DNA of 64,000 bases from an uncultured Bacteroidota bacterium. GTDB taxonomy: Bacteria > Bacteroidota > Bacteroidia > Bacteroidales > GWA2-32-17. The translations under genes were made by a program, and so were the position numbers. The stretch is taken from assembly GCA_903837285.1 (NCBI GenBank), contig CAILUD010000171.1:1-64000 (forward strand), read 5' to 3'. Numbering within the stretch: position 1 is the first letter of the stretch; every line of letters starts with the position of its first letter. The notes beneath the pieces were generated by a model. That model was not told where the DNA came from. It was given only the letters and a program-made list of their open reading frames with translations, and ran no database searches. Positions 35,711 to 44,497 of this stretch are shown in pieces.

Positions 35711-35803
35711 CATTTACCATAAAATCAATTTATTTGCCCTAACCCTAAAGGGAATAAATTGATTTTCAACACTCCCTTTAGGGCGGGGTAAATGTTGAAA
35801 ATC
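35711..35803. repeat. Compact element of four overlapping inverted repeats
   Basis: Four perfect pairings share 93 bp. CATTTACC (35711-35718) pairs with 35787-35794. AAAATCAATTTATT (35721-35734) pairs with 35753-35766. CCCTAAAGGG (35743-35752) pairs with 35774-35783. GATTTTCAACA (35761-35771) pairs with 35793-35803. The pairings exclude one another in part, so the RNA could switch between folds. No ORF is present. It looks like a small non-coding repeat of the REP/MITE sort. Confidence 0.85.
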
Positions 35804-35848
35804 ATAACAGAGTATAGTATTTTAAAATAATCAAAACAGTTTCTGATA

Positions 35849-36562
35849 TTGGAACAAAATTTAATTGTAGAGAAGAATAAAGAAAATGTGGCGTCGATGT
35901 TTGATGACATTGCGCCGTCTTATGATTTTTTAAATCATTTTCTTTCATTGAATATTGACAAGGGCTGGAGAAAAAAAGCAGTTAAAATTCTTTCTTCCTA
36001 TACTCCGAAATCAATTTTAGATGTTGCTACGGGTACAGGCGATTTAGCTATTGCAATGTTAAAATTAAATCCTGAAAAGATTACCGGAATTGATATTTCG
36101 AAAGAAATGCTAGAAGTTGGAAAAAAGAAAATTACTGAAATTGGTAAACAGCAGATAATTGATCTACAACAAGCAGATGCTGAAAATATTCCTTTTGCTG
36201 AAAATACTTTTAATGCAGTAACAGTCGCATTTGGTGTAAGAAATTTCGAACATCTGGATAAAGGAATAAAAGAGATTTATAGGGTACTTGCTGTTAATGG
36301 AGTTTTTTTAATTCTTGAATTTTCTCGTCCTAAGAATAATTTTTTAGGGTGGCTATTTAAATTTTATTTCGGACAAATTCTTCCATTAATAGGTAGGTTG
36401 TTTTCTAAAAATAAAGTAGCTTATAAATATCTATTTCAGACTGTTCAGCAGTTTCCAAGCGGCGATGAAATGAAAAATAAACTTTCATCTTTAGGATTTA
36501 AAAACGTTTCTGCTAAAACATTATCAATGGGTATAGCAACAATTTATACTGCTTCAAAATAA
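35849..36562 (+). CDS. ubiE: Demethylmenaquinone / ubiquinone methyltransferase UbiE (MenG)
   Basis: The enzyme methylates demethylmenaquinone in the last step of menaquinone synthesis. The SAM-binding motif is ILDVATGTGDLAIAM. MFDDIAPSYDFLNHFLSLNI, VTVAFGVRNFEHLDKGIKEI and LILEFSRP are family signatures. The start is not an ATG: the frame begins with TTG at 35849, with GTG at codon 14 and the first ATG at codon 17. I keep the TTG because homologues carry a short extension before MFD. porT follows, an association known in this phylum. Confidence 0.93.
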   Translation: MEQNLIVEKNKENVASMFDDIAPSYDFLNHFLSLNIDKGWRKKAVKILSSYTPKSILDVATGTGDLAIAMLKLNPEKITGIDISKEMLEVGKKKITEIGKQQIIDLQQADAENIPFAENTFNAVTVAFGVRNFEHLDKGIKEIYRVLAVNGVFLILEFSRPKNNFLGWLFKFYFGQILPLIGRLFSKNKVAYKYLFQTVQQFPSGDEMKNKLSSLGFKNVSAKTLSMGIATIYTASK

Positions 36563-36584
36563 TATTGGATTATGTCCGTTTTAC

Positions 36585-36592
36585 TATCTTTG
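36585..36592 (+). promoter_or_regulatory. Putative -7 box just ahead of porT
   Basis: TATCTTTG matches TAnnTTTG and ends seven bases before the porT ATG, so a transcript from here would be almost leaderless. ATTG lies 17 nt upstream. Confidence 0.4.
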
Positions 36593-36599
36593 CTGAAAT

Positions 36600-37358
36600 A
36601 TGCCTAAGTATTCAAAATTAATCATATTACTTTTTTCGTTTTATTCTGGCATAATTTATAGCCAAACAATGAGGCCATTAAACTTGCCAAAGTATGATAT
36701 TATGCCTTTGCATTTTGGAATGTCGCTTGGTATTAATCAAATGGATTTTACTATTCATAATTCAGGAAAATTTTTAACTCCGCTTATTGATTCTGTGTAT
36801 TCTATTGAAAATAAACCTTTAGTTGGTTTAAATATTAATATTGTTTCTAATTATAATTTTCATAAAAATTTTGCATTAAGATTTTTACCTGGATTGAATT
36901 TTGGTCAACGCGATTTATATTATTGGGTTAGAAAAGATTCAACTTATTATACTCATGTAATGAAACTTGAATCGACTTATCTTGATTTACCAATATTGTT
37001 TGAGTATAAAGGAAAAAGATTAACTAATTTTCGGCCATATTTAATTGGTGGAGCAAGTTTTAAGATTGATTTAGCAGCTCAAAAGAAAGTTAAAGAAGAA
37101 GATAAACCAAAAATACGATTGAGTAGAACAAGTGTTTATTATGAAGTTGGATTTGGTACCGATTTTTTTCTTGAGTATTTTAAATTTGCTTTAGAAATTA
37201 AATATGTAGTTGGAATTAATAATGTACTTGTTCCTGATCCAACTCAATTCTCAGAAGCTATTGATAGAATGAACAGTAAAATGATTATGGTCTCACTTAC
37301 TTTTGAAGGTAGCGATATTCGTGTTTTTAAAATTTTTAATCGCAGAAGTGGTAAATGA
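36600..37358 (+). CDS. porT: PorT-family type IX secretion outer-membrane protein
   Basis: PorT (SprT) is an outer-membrane beta-barrel needed for T9SS function. The product has a signal peptide (about 1-21, ending IIYSQ) and alternating beta-strand patterns throughout: LHFGMSLGINQMDFTI, FALRFLPGLNFGQRDLYYW, STYLDLPILFEYKGKR, RPYLIGGASFKIDLA and FALEIKYVVGINNVLVPD. Its length (252) and its place after ubiE are as for PorT genes. Many small beta-barrels look alike, so the neighbour evidence matters. It overlaps the next gene by four bases. Confidence 0.85.
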   Translation: MPKYSKLIILLFSFYSGIIYSQTMRPLNLPKYDIMPLHFGMSLGINQMDFTIHNSGKFLTPLIDSVYSIENKPLVGLNINIVSNYNFHKNFALRFLPGLNFGQRDLYYWVRKDSTYYTHVMKLESTYLDLPILFEYKGKRLTNFRPYLIGGASFKIDLAAQKKVKEEDKPKIRLSRTSVYYEVGFGTDFFLEYFKFALEIKYVVGINNVLVPDPTQFSEAIDRMNSKMIMVSLTFEGSDIRVFKIFNRRSGK

Positions 37359-38914
37359 TTAAGCAAGTTGACTTAGTGCTCTCGCCTGCTGATGCTGCAA
37401 GAACTAATTCGCATTTAGGTTTTATAACAAAAAAACTTAAAATTAACAAAACGCAAGTTTCGTTTTTTAGACTTGAAAAAAAATCTGTCGATGCAAGGCA
37501 ACGTGATATTAAAATTCAGCTAAGATTTATTGTCGTTGTTGATGAACCAGGGTATAGTCCGGCTAAAATTATTTTTAATCAACAAAATGTAAGTAATGCT
37601 AAAGAAGTTGCTGTTGTTGGTGCTGGTCCGGCAGGATTATTTGCCGCATTACAACTAATAGAGTTAGGTTTTAAGCCAGTGATATTTGAACGAGGCAAAG
37701 ATATTCATGAACGTAAGCGTGATATTGCTACAATACACAAAAGTCAGATAATAAATCCTGAATCTAACTATTGTTATGGCGAAGGTGGTGCAGGAACTTT
37801 CTCTGATGGAAAATTATATACACGTTCTTCAAAACGTGGAAATGTAAACAGAATTTTAGAATTATTTTATTTGCACGGAGCCGATGAAAATGTTTTATAT
37901 GAAGCACATCCACATATAGGGTCAGATAAGTTGCCAAAAGTAATTGAGAATATAAGATTCCGAATTATTGAGGCTGGGGGTGTATTTTATTTTAATACTC
38001 ACGTTAAAGAAATTATAATAAGGGATAAACAAGTTAATGGTATATTGTTAGGCAATGGTTCTGTTTATACAGTAAATAACATTATTCTTGCAACCGGTCA
38101 TTCTGCAAGAGATGTTTATAGAATGTTATTTGCAAATAATATTTTAATTGAATCAAAGGGATTTGCAATGGGTGTTAGAATTGAGCATCCTCAAAATATA
38201 ATTGATAACATTCAATACCATGGTTTTCCCCGAGGTGATGAATTGCCAGCGGCATCATACAGCATAGTTCAACAAGTTAATGGGAGAGGGGTGTATTCTT
38301 TTTGTATGTGTCCGGGTGGATTCATTGTTCCGGCTGCAACAACAAATGGAGAAACTGTTGTAAATGGAATGTCGGCTTCAAAAAGGAATTCGCCATTTGC
38401 TAATGCAGGATTTGTTACGGAAATTAGAGATGAAGATTTAACTGATTTTAAAAAGTTTGGTGTTTTGGCAGGACTAGAATTTCAATCGTATTTGGAACAA
38501 CTTGCATTCCATAATGGTGGCGGTGGATTGATAGCACCAGCACAAAGAATTATTGATTTTCTTTTAAAAAGAACATCCACAACTTTACCAGAAACTTCTT
38601 ATATATCTGGTATAGTTTCATCGGACATTCATAAATGGATGCCGAAATTTATTTCAGAGAACATTGGAAATGCATTACAAATGTACAGTCAGCGAACAAA
38701 AGGTTTTCTTTCAGAGAATGCAATTATGGTAGGTGTTGAGAGCAGAACTTCTTCACCGATACGAATTCCACGAAATCCAGATACATTAGAACATGTTGAA
38801 ATTAAAGGATTGTACCCATGCGGTGAAGGGGCAGGATATGCCGGTGGCATTGTTTCATCTGCAATGGATGGAATGAATGTGGCAATTAAAATTGCTGTTG
38901 GAATAACAAATTGA
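37355..38914 (+). CDS. FAD-dependent oxidoreductase of the YtfP/BT0819-like family
   Basis: A Rossmann FAD site EVAVVGAGPAGLFAALQLIE stands at about residue 80, after an N-terminal domain of about 75 residues (MIKQVDLVLSPADAARTNSH). Further features are CYGEGGAGTFSDGKLYTRS, IILATGHSARDVYRML, MGVRIEHPQ, MCPGGFIVPAAT and GLYPCGEGAGYAGGIVSSAM. This is a well-conserved uncharacterised flavoprotein family. The substrate is unknown. Its ATG overlaps the porT stop (ATGA), so it is in one transcript with porT, though a functional link is not implied. Confidence 0.88.
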   Translation: MIKQVDLVLSPADAARTNSHLGFITKKLKINKTQVSFFRLEKKSVDARQRDIKIQLRFIVVVDEPGYSPAKIIFNQQNVSNAKEVAVVGAGPAGLFAALQLIELGFKPVIFERGKDIHERKRDIATIHKSQIINPESNYCYGEGGAGTFSDGKLYTRSSKRGNVNRILELFYLHGADENVLYEAHPHIGSDKLPKVIENIRFRIIEAGGVFYFNTHVKEIIIRDKQVNGILLGNGSVYTVNNIILATGHSARDVYRMLFANNILIESKGFAMGVRIEHPQNIIDNIQYHGFPRGDELPAASYSIVQQVNGRGVYSFCMCPGGFIVPAATTNGETVVNGMSASKRNSPFANAGFVTEIRDEDLTDFKKFGVLAGLEFQSYLEQLAFHNGGGGLIAPAQRIIDFLLKRTSTTLPETSYISGIVSSDIHKWMPKFISENIGNALQMYSQRTKGFLSENAIMVGVESRTSSPIRIPRNPDTLEHVEIKGLYPCGEGAGYAGGIVSSAMDGMNVAIKIAVGITN

Positions 38915-38927
38915 AAATATTAAATAA

Positions 38928-39065
38928 TTTTGGCGAGGACGCCAAAACTAGTATGAGTTTGTTTCTTGAGGACACGAACCATGGAAATAGAGACGCCAAA
39001 ACCAATAGGGAAATAATTGGTCTGTAAGCCACAGACCTTGGTGGTGGGAGAGGACGCCAAAACCA
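38928..39065. repeat. Degenerate GAGGACGCCAAAACCA repeats with hairpins
   Basis: Four related copies lie at 38935-38950, 38968-38981, 38989-39004 and 39050-39065. The first also forms a hairpin TTTTGGCG-AGGA-CGCCAAAA (38928-38947). Between copies 3 and 4 sits GGTCTGT-AAGCC-ACAGACC (39019-39037), related to the hairpins at 510 and 759. The whole block fills the spacer between two converging genes. Confidence 0.75.
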
Positions 39066-39091
39066 TAAGGAGTTTAACAAAAAAAAAACTT

Positions 39092-41716
39092 TTAATTATC
39101 CATTTTCTTAACAAATTGCTTCTTTACTACATTTAGCAATTTTTCTGAGTCAACAGGCTTAGTTAAGAAATCAATAAAGCCTTCATTAAGTATTCTGTCT
39201 TTATCGCTTTTAAGAGAGTATGCACTCTGAGCTATAAAAGGAATATGAGCATACTGATTGTATCTTTTAACAATTTCTTTTTTAAGTGTAATACCTTCCC
39301 AATTTTCTGGAAGATTAATATCTAAAATTACAATATCAAATGCTTTGTTATTTGCTATTCTTTCACTTATCATTAATAGTGCTTCTTCGCCACCATAGGC
39401 AAGCGAAACGTTACCCACAGATTCAAGAATAGTTTGTAAGAAAAGTGCATTAAATTTATCGTCTTCTACTAATAGTATCTCATATCCTTTTACAAAAACA
39501 TCATTATCCGGTATTATAACACTATGTAGCGAAATTTGTGAGCTTGTATTTGCAATGTCTTTTGCAGTAGAAATATATATGTAAACAGTAGTTCCGGAAT
39601 CTTTTTTACTCGAAATTTCAATTCTTCCGTTCATTAATTTCATTAACCTTTTTGCAAGTGGAAGTCCTAGTCCAGCGCCTTGATATAATCTGGCATAACC
39701 CATACTTTCCTGTCTGAAAGTTTCAAATATATGGGGAATATAATTTTCATCAATTCCAATTCCTGTATCTGTAATTTTTACATAAACTTCGCCAGAACCT
39801 ATGTTATATCCGGTAGAGATTTCGATTTCACCTTTAGCTGTATATTTAACTGAGTTATCGATTATATCTGCAACCACTTTGGTTAAGATATCGTAATCAG
39901 CAATAATATTTTGATTCTCAGCAAGATTTAGTGTTAGTTTTAATCCTTTTTCGTTTATTACAAATCTAAATAAATCGGCAGCATTTCTAACTATTTTGTT
40001 GACATCAGCAAATCCCATATTTATTTTAAAATCGTTTGCTTCAATTCTGCTGATATCTAAAATATTATTTAATAAATTTAAAAGTCTGTGTCCGCTTTGT
40101 TGTATTCCTTCAATGTACTTTGTTATATTCGACTCGTGATTATCGGGTATTTTATTCCTCATTACTTCTGCAAGCCCGATAATTGCGCTTAAAGGTGTGC
40201 GTATTTCATGATTTATATTTGCAAGAAATGCATCTTTTAATAAATTGGCTTCTTCTGCTTTTTTGTAAGCAAGTTTAACTTCGTGTAATACTTTTTCTTT
40301 TTCATTAATTTCAGACATTAACTCAGTAGTACGTTCCTGAACTCTATTGTCAAGCTCTTCGTTAACCGATAATAATTCTTCGTTAATATGTGCAATGTGA
40401 ACGTTTTTTTCTTCTAATACCTTTCGTGATTTATGTAGAATTTTAGATCTGATAAAAAGCATTAATAATATCAAGAAAATTAAAATGATAACTAGTAAAA
40501 GAGCATATTTCATTGAGATTTGTTCTGCTATTTCTTTATCTTTCTTTTGACTTTTTAGTCTGAGATTTTCATTTTCTTTTTCTTTTTTTTCTGAATTATA
40601 TGCAGCATCTAATTCTAAAATTCTTTTAGCATTATCTTCATTAAAAATGCTGTCTTTTAAATTTGTAAATTGTTTATAATATTTTAAAGAGGTTTTAAGA
40701 TCATTTTTTATTTCATAACATTCCGAATAAGTTTTTAAAATGTCTTTTTGTAAGTCTCTTAAATTACCTTTTACGGCTAATGGCATTGCTTCATTTAAAA
40801 GATCTATTGCTTTATCTGGATTCTTTTTAATGTTATTAATTATTGCAATATTATTTAAAGTATTTGCTGTGCCATAATTGTCATTTATTTCTGTCATTGT
40901 TATTAAGGCATCATTATAATTTTTTAATGCTAAATCATAATTGCCAATTATTCTATATATATCACCAATATTGCCCAATGTATTTGCAATTGTTCCTTTT
41001 TCTTTTAGTTTCCTTTTAATGATAAGTGATTCGTTATAATAACTTAGTGCTTTTTCGTTTTCGCCAAGTCTTTTGTATATTATACCTAGATTATTTAAAG
41101 TATAACCTATAGATTTTTCGTTGTTAGATTTTTTGTAATAATTTAAAGCTCGGGTACAGTATTCGTATGCTTTATCATATTCTTCAAGGTCTTTGTATAA
41201 TAATCCTAAATTATTGCAACTTTGTGCAATTCTATCTCCGTAAGAGCCGTTATTTGTGGGTTTTTCGACAAGTTTTAATGCTTTTATAAAGTATTTCATG
41301 GCTTCATCGTAAAGCCCCCATTCGTTGTAGATAGAACCTATTCGGTTTAATGTTATACAAAGGTTATTAATATCTTTATTGTTTTCATATTTTACTTTTA
41401 CAAGCTGAAGATATGTAAATGCTTCTTTTTTATTGCCAATAAAGTAAAATGCTTTCCCCAGTAAGTCTAAAATTTCAGTTTCGTTTTTTTCTGCATGTTC
41501 ATTTCTTGAAGCTTCTAAGCATAACCTGCCGTATTTAATTGTTGAATCAATACTGTTTGGAAAAGAAGCATTTGCCTTTATTAATAGCTGAGAAGAAGTT
41601 AAACTAATCTCTTCTTTGGTATTATTATTCTGATTAGTTTGACTAATAGCATTATAATTAAATGATGAAAAGACAATAGCAATCAACAAAAACAATATGT
41701 AGTACTTAGTTTTCAA
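39092..41716 (-). CDS. Hybrid histidine kinase with periplasmic TPR sensor and receiver domain
   Basis: From the N-terminus there are a signal/anchor (about 1-22), six or more TPR units (about 50-340, for example SCNNLGLLYKDLEEYDKAYE), a coiled coil, a membrane helix (about 405-425), another coiled coil, HisKA with INHEIRTPLSAIIGLAEVM, HATPase_c with DNSVKY, DTGIGI and GAGLGLPLAKRLM, and a receiver domain with LLVEDDKFNALF, the phosphoacceptor in VILDINLP and a Lys in FLTKPVD. The start must be TTG at 41716; no in-frame ATG would keep the signal peptide. No response-regulator gene is adjacent. It lies downstream of the EEP nuclease gene on the same strand. Confidence 0.93.
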   Translation of the reverse strand: MKTKYYILFLLIAIVFSSFNYNAISQTNQNNNTKEEISLTSSQLLIKANASFPNSIDSTIKYGRLCLEASRNEHAEKNETEILDLLGKAFYFIGNKKEAFTYLQLVKVKYENNKDINNLCITLNRIGSIYNEWGLYDEAMKYFIKALKLVEKPTNNGSYGDRIAQSCNNLGLLYKDLEEYDKAYEYCTRALNYYKKSNNEKSIGYTLNNLGIIYKRLGENEKALSYYNESLIIKRKLKEKGTIANTLGNIGDIYRIIGNYDLALKNYNDALITMTEINDNYGTANTLNNIAIINNIKKNPDKAIDLLNEAMPLAVKGNLRDLQKDILKTYSECYEIKNDLKTSLKYYKQFTNLKDSIFNEDNAKRILELDAAYNSEKKEKENENLRLKSQKKDKEIAEQISMKYALLLVIILIFLILLMLFIRSKILHKSRKVLEEKNVHIAHINEELLSVNEELDNRVQERTTELMSEINEKEKVLHEVKLAYKKAEEANLLKDAFLANINHEIRTPLSAIIGLAEVMRNKIPDNHESNITKYIEGIQQSGHRLLNLLNNILDISRIEANDFKINMGFADVNKIVRNAADLFRFVINEKGLKLTLNLAENQNIIADYDILTKVVADIIDNSVKYTAKGEIEISTGYNIGSGEVYVKITDTGIGIDENYIPHIFETFRQESMGYARLYQGAGLGLPLAKRLMKLMNGRIEISSKKDSGTTVYIYISTAKDIANTSSQISLHSVIIPDNDVFVKGYEILLVEDDKFNALFLQTILESVGNVSLAYGGEEALLMISERIANNKAFDIVILDINLPENWEGITLKKEIVKRYNQYAHIPFIAQSAYSLKSDKDRILNEGFIDFLTKPVDSEKLLNVVKKQFVKKMDN

Positions 41717-41790
41717 ATGTTTGGGAAGAGTTGTTCGGTTTCAAAAGCTAAAGTAATAATAAACTTATTACAATACAAAAAAATAAAGAT

Positions 41791-42858
41791 TTATTGACGA
41801 AATAAATCTAAAAAAATAGGGTAATGATCGCTAAACCCACCATGGTATTTGAATCCAATAAAAGTACGAAATGGTTTATCGCCAATAAAAGCTTCATCTG
41901 GTTCTGTTAAGAAATCAACTTTAAAAACTTTTGCATTATCAAGAGTTGTATATATAGAGTTGTTTTTCATTAATAAAGATGAAGAAACCATAATCTGATC
42001 AATTAAACCCCATTCGCCTTGGTATTTTAAACTTCCCATGCCTTTCTTTTCTTTCATATACCATGCAAGGTTGTAAATCTGACCAGGTACAAGCGAATCG
42101 TAATTGTGTCCAGCATTTAACATTTCTGTTATACTTGTATTATCTGGTTCGTCGTTAAAGTCGCCCATAATAATAATATTACTTAATGGGTTTGATGCAA
42201 AAATTGAATCAATTTTATTTCTTAAAATCTTTGCAACTGCCTGACGGTTCATGTCCGATTCTGTTTGCCCGCCTAGTCTAGATGGCCAGTGATTTACGAA
42301 AATATTTAATGTGTCGAAATCCTTGGTATATCCTTTTGCATAAAGAATATCACGTGTTTTCTTTGTAGTATCGAATGAAAAAACGACCTTCAAAAACTGA
42401 CTATTTATTAATTTGAATTTGTCGCTTCTGTAAAGTAAAGCAACATCAATTCCTCGTGCATCGGGTGATTCTTTATGTACAATCTCGTAATTTCGCCATT
42501 TTAGAGGTGTGCTTTTTAATAAATCTCTTAATACAAATTCGTTTTCAACTTCATAAAGACCTATAATTTCTGGTAATTCCCAGCCACCAACAGCCGATAA
42601 AACTTTATAAATTTTATTTTGTTTGTCTTTATACTTATTCCATGTCCAAAAATGATTTCCTTCTGGTGTAAAATCTTCATCATTTTTTAAACTATCGTTA
42701 AAAGGATCGAAATAGTTTTCTACATTATATGATACAACTCTAAAGTAACCACGCTGATCGTTATAATCTAATTTATCTACACGTTTATCGGTTTTATCCT
42801 GCACTTTGCAGGCAATAACAATTAACACTAATATTGATAAGTAAATTATATTTTTCAT
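41791..42858 (-). CDS. Endonuclease/exonuclease/phosphatase (EEP) family lipoprotein
   Basis: A lipobox (LVLIVIAC-KVQDK) anchors the protein. The EEP fold is shown by FRVVSYNVENYFDP, EIIGLYEVENEF (metal Glu), FVNHWPSRLGG, IIIMGDFNDEPDN and GGFSDHYPIFLDL (catalytic Asp-His). The family includes DNases, phosphodiesterases and phosphatases, so the substrate is open; the lipid anchor argues for an extracytoplasmic target. Its ATG overlaps the stop of the upstream beta-helix lipoprotein by four bases, which ties the two products together. Confidence 0.93.
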   Translation of the reverse strand: MKNIIYLSILVLIVIACKVQDKTDKRVDKLDYNDQRGYFRVVSYNVENYFDPFNDSLKNDEDFTPEGNHFWTWNKYKDKQNKIYKVLSAVGGWELPEIIGLYEVENEFVLRDLLKSTPLKWRNYEIVHKESPDARGIDVALLYRSDKFKLINSQFLKVVFSFDTTKKTRDILYAKGYTKDFDTLNIFVNHWPSRLGGQTESDMNRQAVAKILRNKIDSIFASNPLSNIIIMGDFNDEPDNTSITEMLNAGHNYDSLVPGQIYNLAWYMKEKKGMGSLKYQGEWGLIDQIMVSSSLLMKNNSIYTTLDNAKVFKVDFLTEPDEAFIGDKPFRTFIGFKYHGGFSDHYPIFLDLFRQ

Positions 42859-44282
42859 TTGTTATCTTGCCTTTCGTATGCGCCAAGGTCGGGTAATCCA
42901 AAGCTAATTCTACTATTTTGTAAAATATCAGATGGGTAATTACCGCCTATAGTAAGATCACCTTTATCTTTTGCATATGCCAAAGTATCAAGTGAAAAAT
43001 CGCCAGTTGATGGATTTTTAATTCCTGGCAAATTATTTTTATAAATATTTTCCCAATGAGCAAAATTAGAGGTAGCTACAGTGTCGGCTATTTTTAATAA
43101 TGAGTTTGTGAATTTATAATTAAAAGTACTTGAGGCATTGAATGCATCAAAAACGATTTCATTTTCCAGACTTCCATATATAATACAGTTTCCGAAAGTC
43201 GCATTATTTAATGGTCTAACATGATAATTACCATTAATATCCTGATAGTAATTATTTAATATTAATGAAGGAGTTTGTCTGTTGGCATATGGCCATGAAT
43301 TATAAATTGTGCAGTGGTAGAATTCGTAACTTCCTCCAATTGTTAGTGCTAATGCATATTGACCACAATTCGCAATCACACAATTCCATGCTTTAATATT
43401 TGTGCCTTGTCCAAATATTCCAACTGCATTCATATTTAAAATTTTGGAATTGGAAATTTCAACTGTATAGTTAGAATTTGCCATTGTATCAGATTGAATG
43501 CCAATAATTGCATTTTTAATTTCACAAAAATCGAGTCGGTTATCCTTACTGCCCGAAACAAAATAAATACCGGCCCATTGCCCAGGAACATCGTCATACC
43601 AATGCTCAAGTCTGTCGTTTCTAAATACTATTGGTTCTGTAGGGCCGCTGCTTGTGGCTATAAGTGTGCCTTTAACATACATTCTTGAACCATGATGAAA
43701 ATATATTTTTGTGCCAGATGCAATTGTTAAAGTAATATTTGAGTCAACCAGCATTGAGTTATATACCAAATATGGTTTTAAGCTATTCCATGTTGTATTT
43801 GTTGATATGGTTCCGCTTGCATCATCGCCGTTTATTAAATTTACATCCTGGCCACAAGCAACTAAGTCAATGTCCTGAGGAGTTCCATTGGTAATAAAAA
43901 CAATTGAATCCTGAACTATCATTGGATTATTTGTATTATTAGGATCGACATGAACTTCTACAAAAATATAAATGCTGTCATTTGCTTCCATTTCGATATC
44001 GGTAACAGTTCTTGCGCTTACACCATTAATGTTTAATCTGAAAAATGAATTATTTCCTTTAGCTAGAGAAATTGAGGAAATTTTAATGGATTTATTGTAA
44101 GGATTGTATACTTTAAAACTTTGTGTTGCTGAACCTACTGTTGTAAAAACGGTATCAAATTTAACAGTGTCAACAGAAAATTTTAATTCTGCACCTGCAT
44201 CAGTAAAAAATTTTTCTTTTTTACATGCAATAATGGATATAAAAACTAGTGAAACAAGTATTAATATTTTTTTCAATTGCAT
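42855..44282 (-). CDS. Beta-helix lipoprotein of unknown function
   Basis: The lipobox is VFISIIAC-KKEKFF. The first domain (about 30-150) is immunoglobulin-like (TQSFKVYNPYNKSIKISSIS). Residues 190-440 read as a right-handed parallel beta-helix (YHGSRMYVKG-like FHHGSRMYVKGTLIA, CEIKNAIIGI, NSKILNMNAVGIFGQGTNI, CIIYGSLENEIVF). Such proteins bind or process polymers at the surface. It is translationally coupled to the EEP nuclease gene. No catalytic motif is certain. Confidence 0.78.
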   Translation of the reverse strand: MQLKKILILVSLVFISIIACKKEKFFTDAGAELKFSVDTVKFDTVFTTVGSATQSFKVYNPYNKSIKISSISLAKGNNSFFRLNINGVSARTVTDIEMEANDSIYIFVEVHVDPNNTNNPMIVQDSIVFITNGTPQDIDLVACGQDVNLINGDDASGTISTNTTWNSLKPYLVYNSMLVDSNITLTIASGTKIYFHHGSRMYVKGTLIATSSGPTEPIVFRNDRLEHWYDDVPGQWAGIYFVSGSKDNRLDFCEIKNAIIGIQSDTMANSNYTVEISNSKILNMNAVGIFGQGTNIKAWNCVIANCGQYALALTIGGSYEFYHCTIYNSWPYANRQTPSLILNNYYQDINGNYHVRPLNNATFGNCIIYGSLENEIVFDAFNASSTFNYKFTNSLLKIADTVATSNFAHWENIYKNNLPGIKNPSTGDFSLDTLAYAKDKGDLTIGGNYPSDILQNSRISFGLPDLGAYERQDNK

Positions 44283-44460
44283 ATCTTACTTAATCTAACG
44301 GTAAATGTAAACAAAAAAAATGCTGTTTTATTATGTGACTTTAGAATTAAAAATAAGATTTAAAAAATGTTAAAAAATAGAATAGCAGAGCAACCATAAA
44401 ATAAGTTTTACTGTCTTAGAGTTATAATAGTAGTTTTTTCCATAAAGTTTTTAGGGGTTG

Positions 44461-44492
44461 GCGCTAAGGTCGAAAGGCTTTAGCGCTTTTTT
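44461..44492 (+). terminator. Plus-strand terminator with no plus-strand gene
   Basis: GCGCTAAGG (44461-44469) pairs with CTTTAGCGC (44478-44486, one G-U pair) and is followed by six T (44487-44492). The T tract makes it work on the plus strand, yet both flanking genes are on the minus strand. The reverse strand has no T run after the stem. Confidence 0.8.
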
Positions 44493-44497
44493 ATTGA

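Noticed and set aside
38928-39065. CRISPR-like array
   Set aside because: Copies are degenerate, spacings differ and no cas genes are present.
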